Source: Duncaniella sp.
GTDB taxonomy: Bacteria > Bacteroidota > Bacteroidia > Bacteroidales > Muribaculaceae
Direction of reading: 5' to 3'
DNA: 5,783 nt
NCBI GenBank assembly: GCA_022511285.1
Contig: JAFLRW010000119.1
Span: 1-5,783, forward strand
Part shown: positions 5,416 to 5,783 of the stretch, one piece after another
Layout of the letters: each line of letters begins with the position of its first letter
Position numbering within the stretch: position 1 is the first letter of the stretch
Program-made: the position numbers and the translations under genes
Notes under the pieces: generated by a model
Databases searched by the model: none
The model's input: only the letters and a program-made list of their open reading frames with translations
What the model was told of the DNA's origin: nothing

Positions 5416-5783
5416 ATGAAACGTATATTTCTACTTAGTATAGCTCTTGCTGTGCTGACCGCTTGGGGCGTTATGGCACAGATTCAGCTCGATGCCCCGC
5501 GCAAAGTGGCTTATGCCGAACACATTATAGAGAGTTTCTATGTCGATTCTGTCGATGCCACAAAGGTGGTTGAAGAAGCAATCAAAGGGATGTTGAAAAC
5601 TCTTGACCCTCACTCTCTTTATAGCAACGCCGAGGAGACCCGGGAACTCAACGAGCCGCTCAACGGCAACTTCTCGGGCATAGGTATCCGTTTCCAGATG
5701 GATCGCGACACACTTGTGGTCATCGAGGTTATCAATGGCGGCCCGTCGGAGCGGGTTGGCGTTCAGCCGGGTGACCGCATCCT
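5416..5783 (+). CDS. S41 carboxyl-terminal processing protease, N-terminal part (runs off the window)
   Basis: 122 complete codons are present with no stop; the gene continues past the window. Residues 1-21 are a signal peptide (MKR, hydrophobic core, VMA before Q22), so the mature enzyme acts in the periplasm. Next comes the helical N-terminal domain of the C-terminal processing proteases, with AIKGMLKTLDPHSLYSNAEE at 55-74 (family form G-M-x-x-x-L-D-P-H-S). The PDZ domain then begins, with NGNFSGIGIRF at 83-93 and NGGPSERVGVQPGDRI at 107-122, which binds substrate C-termini. The Ser/Lys catalytic part would lie downstream and cannot be seen. Such proteases trim or degrade envelope proteins from their C-terminal ends. 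The ATG at 5416 follows AGAAG and lies 15 bases after coaD, making it the third gene of the parE operon. Confidence 0.93.
   Translation, partial: MKRIFLLSIALAVLTAWGVMAQIQLDAPRKVAYAEHIIESFYVDSVDATKVVEEAIKGMLKTLDPHSLYSNAEETRELNEPLNGNFSGIGIRFQMDRDTLVVIEVINGGPSERVGVQPGDRI

Noticed and set aside
1..5783. CRISPR array, tRNA, rRNA, insertion sequence or attachment site
   Set aside because: I saw no regularly spaced long repeats, no tRNA cloverleaf, no transposase or integrase and no terminal inverted repeats.

Overview
The window looks like chromosomal DNA from a member of Bacteroidales. Three things point there. Gene starts are preceded by the Bacteroidetes-type -7 promoter box (TAnnTTTG) rather than a classical -10 box, and start codons have A-rich leaders instead of strong Shine-Dalgarno sequences. 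The ParE, CoaD and S41 peptidase sequences also have the form familiar from Bacteroides relatives. The fairly GC-rich codon use would fit a Muribaculaceae-like gut lineage, but that is a guess. Every gene I can support is on the + strand.

Layout. Positions 1-337 are an AT-rich upstream region with candidate promoters and a copy of a motif, TTCATACA, that recurs later. Positions 338-1077 are a translationally coupled pair (ATGA overlap): a stand-alone LytTR DNA-binding protein without a receiver domain, and a 125-residue unrecognised protein with four cysteines and a C-terminal membrane anchor. Positions 1078-1348 are a regulatory gap with a hairpin and two direct copies of TTCATACA exactly 21 bp apart, the geometry expected of LytTR-dimer sites. 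Positions 1349-2035 encode a soluble von Willebrand factor A (VWA) protein with an intact metal-binding motif, closed by a strong terminator. Positions 2157-2930 encode a YdcF/DUF218 membrane protein behind a near-consensus promoter. Positions 2997 to the window end are a housekeeping operon: parE (topoisomerase IV subunit B), coaD (phosphopantetheine adenylyltransferase, overlapping parE by 8 bp) and the N-terminal part of a secreted S41 carboxyl-terminal processing protease.

How the genes may work together. The right half (parE-coaD-S41) is ordinary core genome. The left half is the interesting part. A LytTR regulator coupled to a small membrane protein resembles in outline the LytTR regulatory systems of streptococci (HdrRM, BrsRM), where a membrane partner holds the regulator inactive. 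The TTCATACA motif lies both upstream of this pair and between it and the VWA gene, so the regulator may control its own operon and the VWA gene. The motif positions and the coupling are read directly from the sequence; the regulatory wiring is inference.
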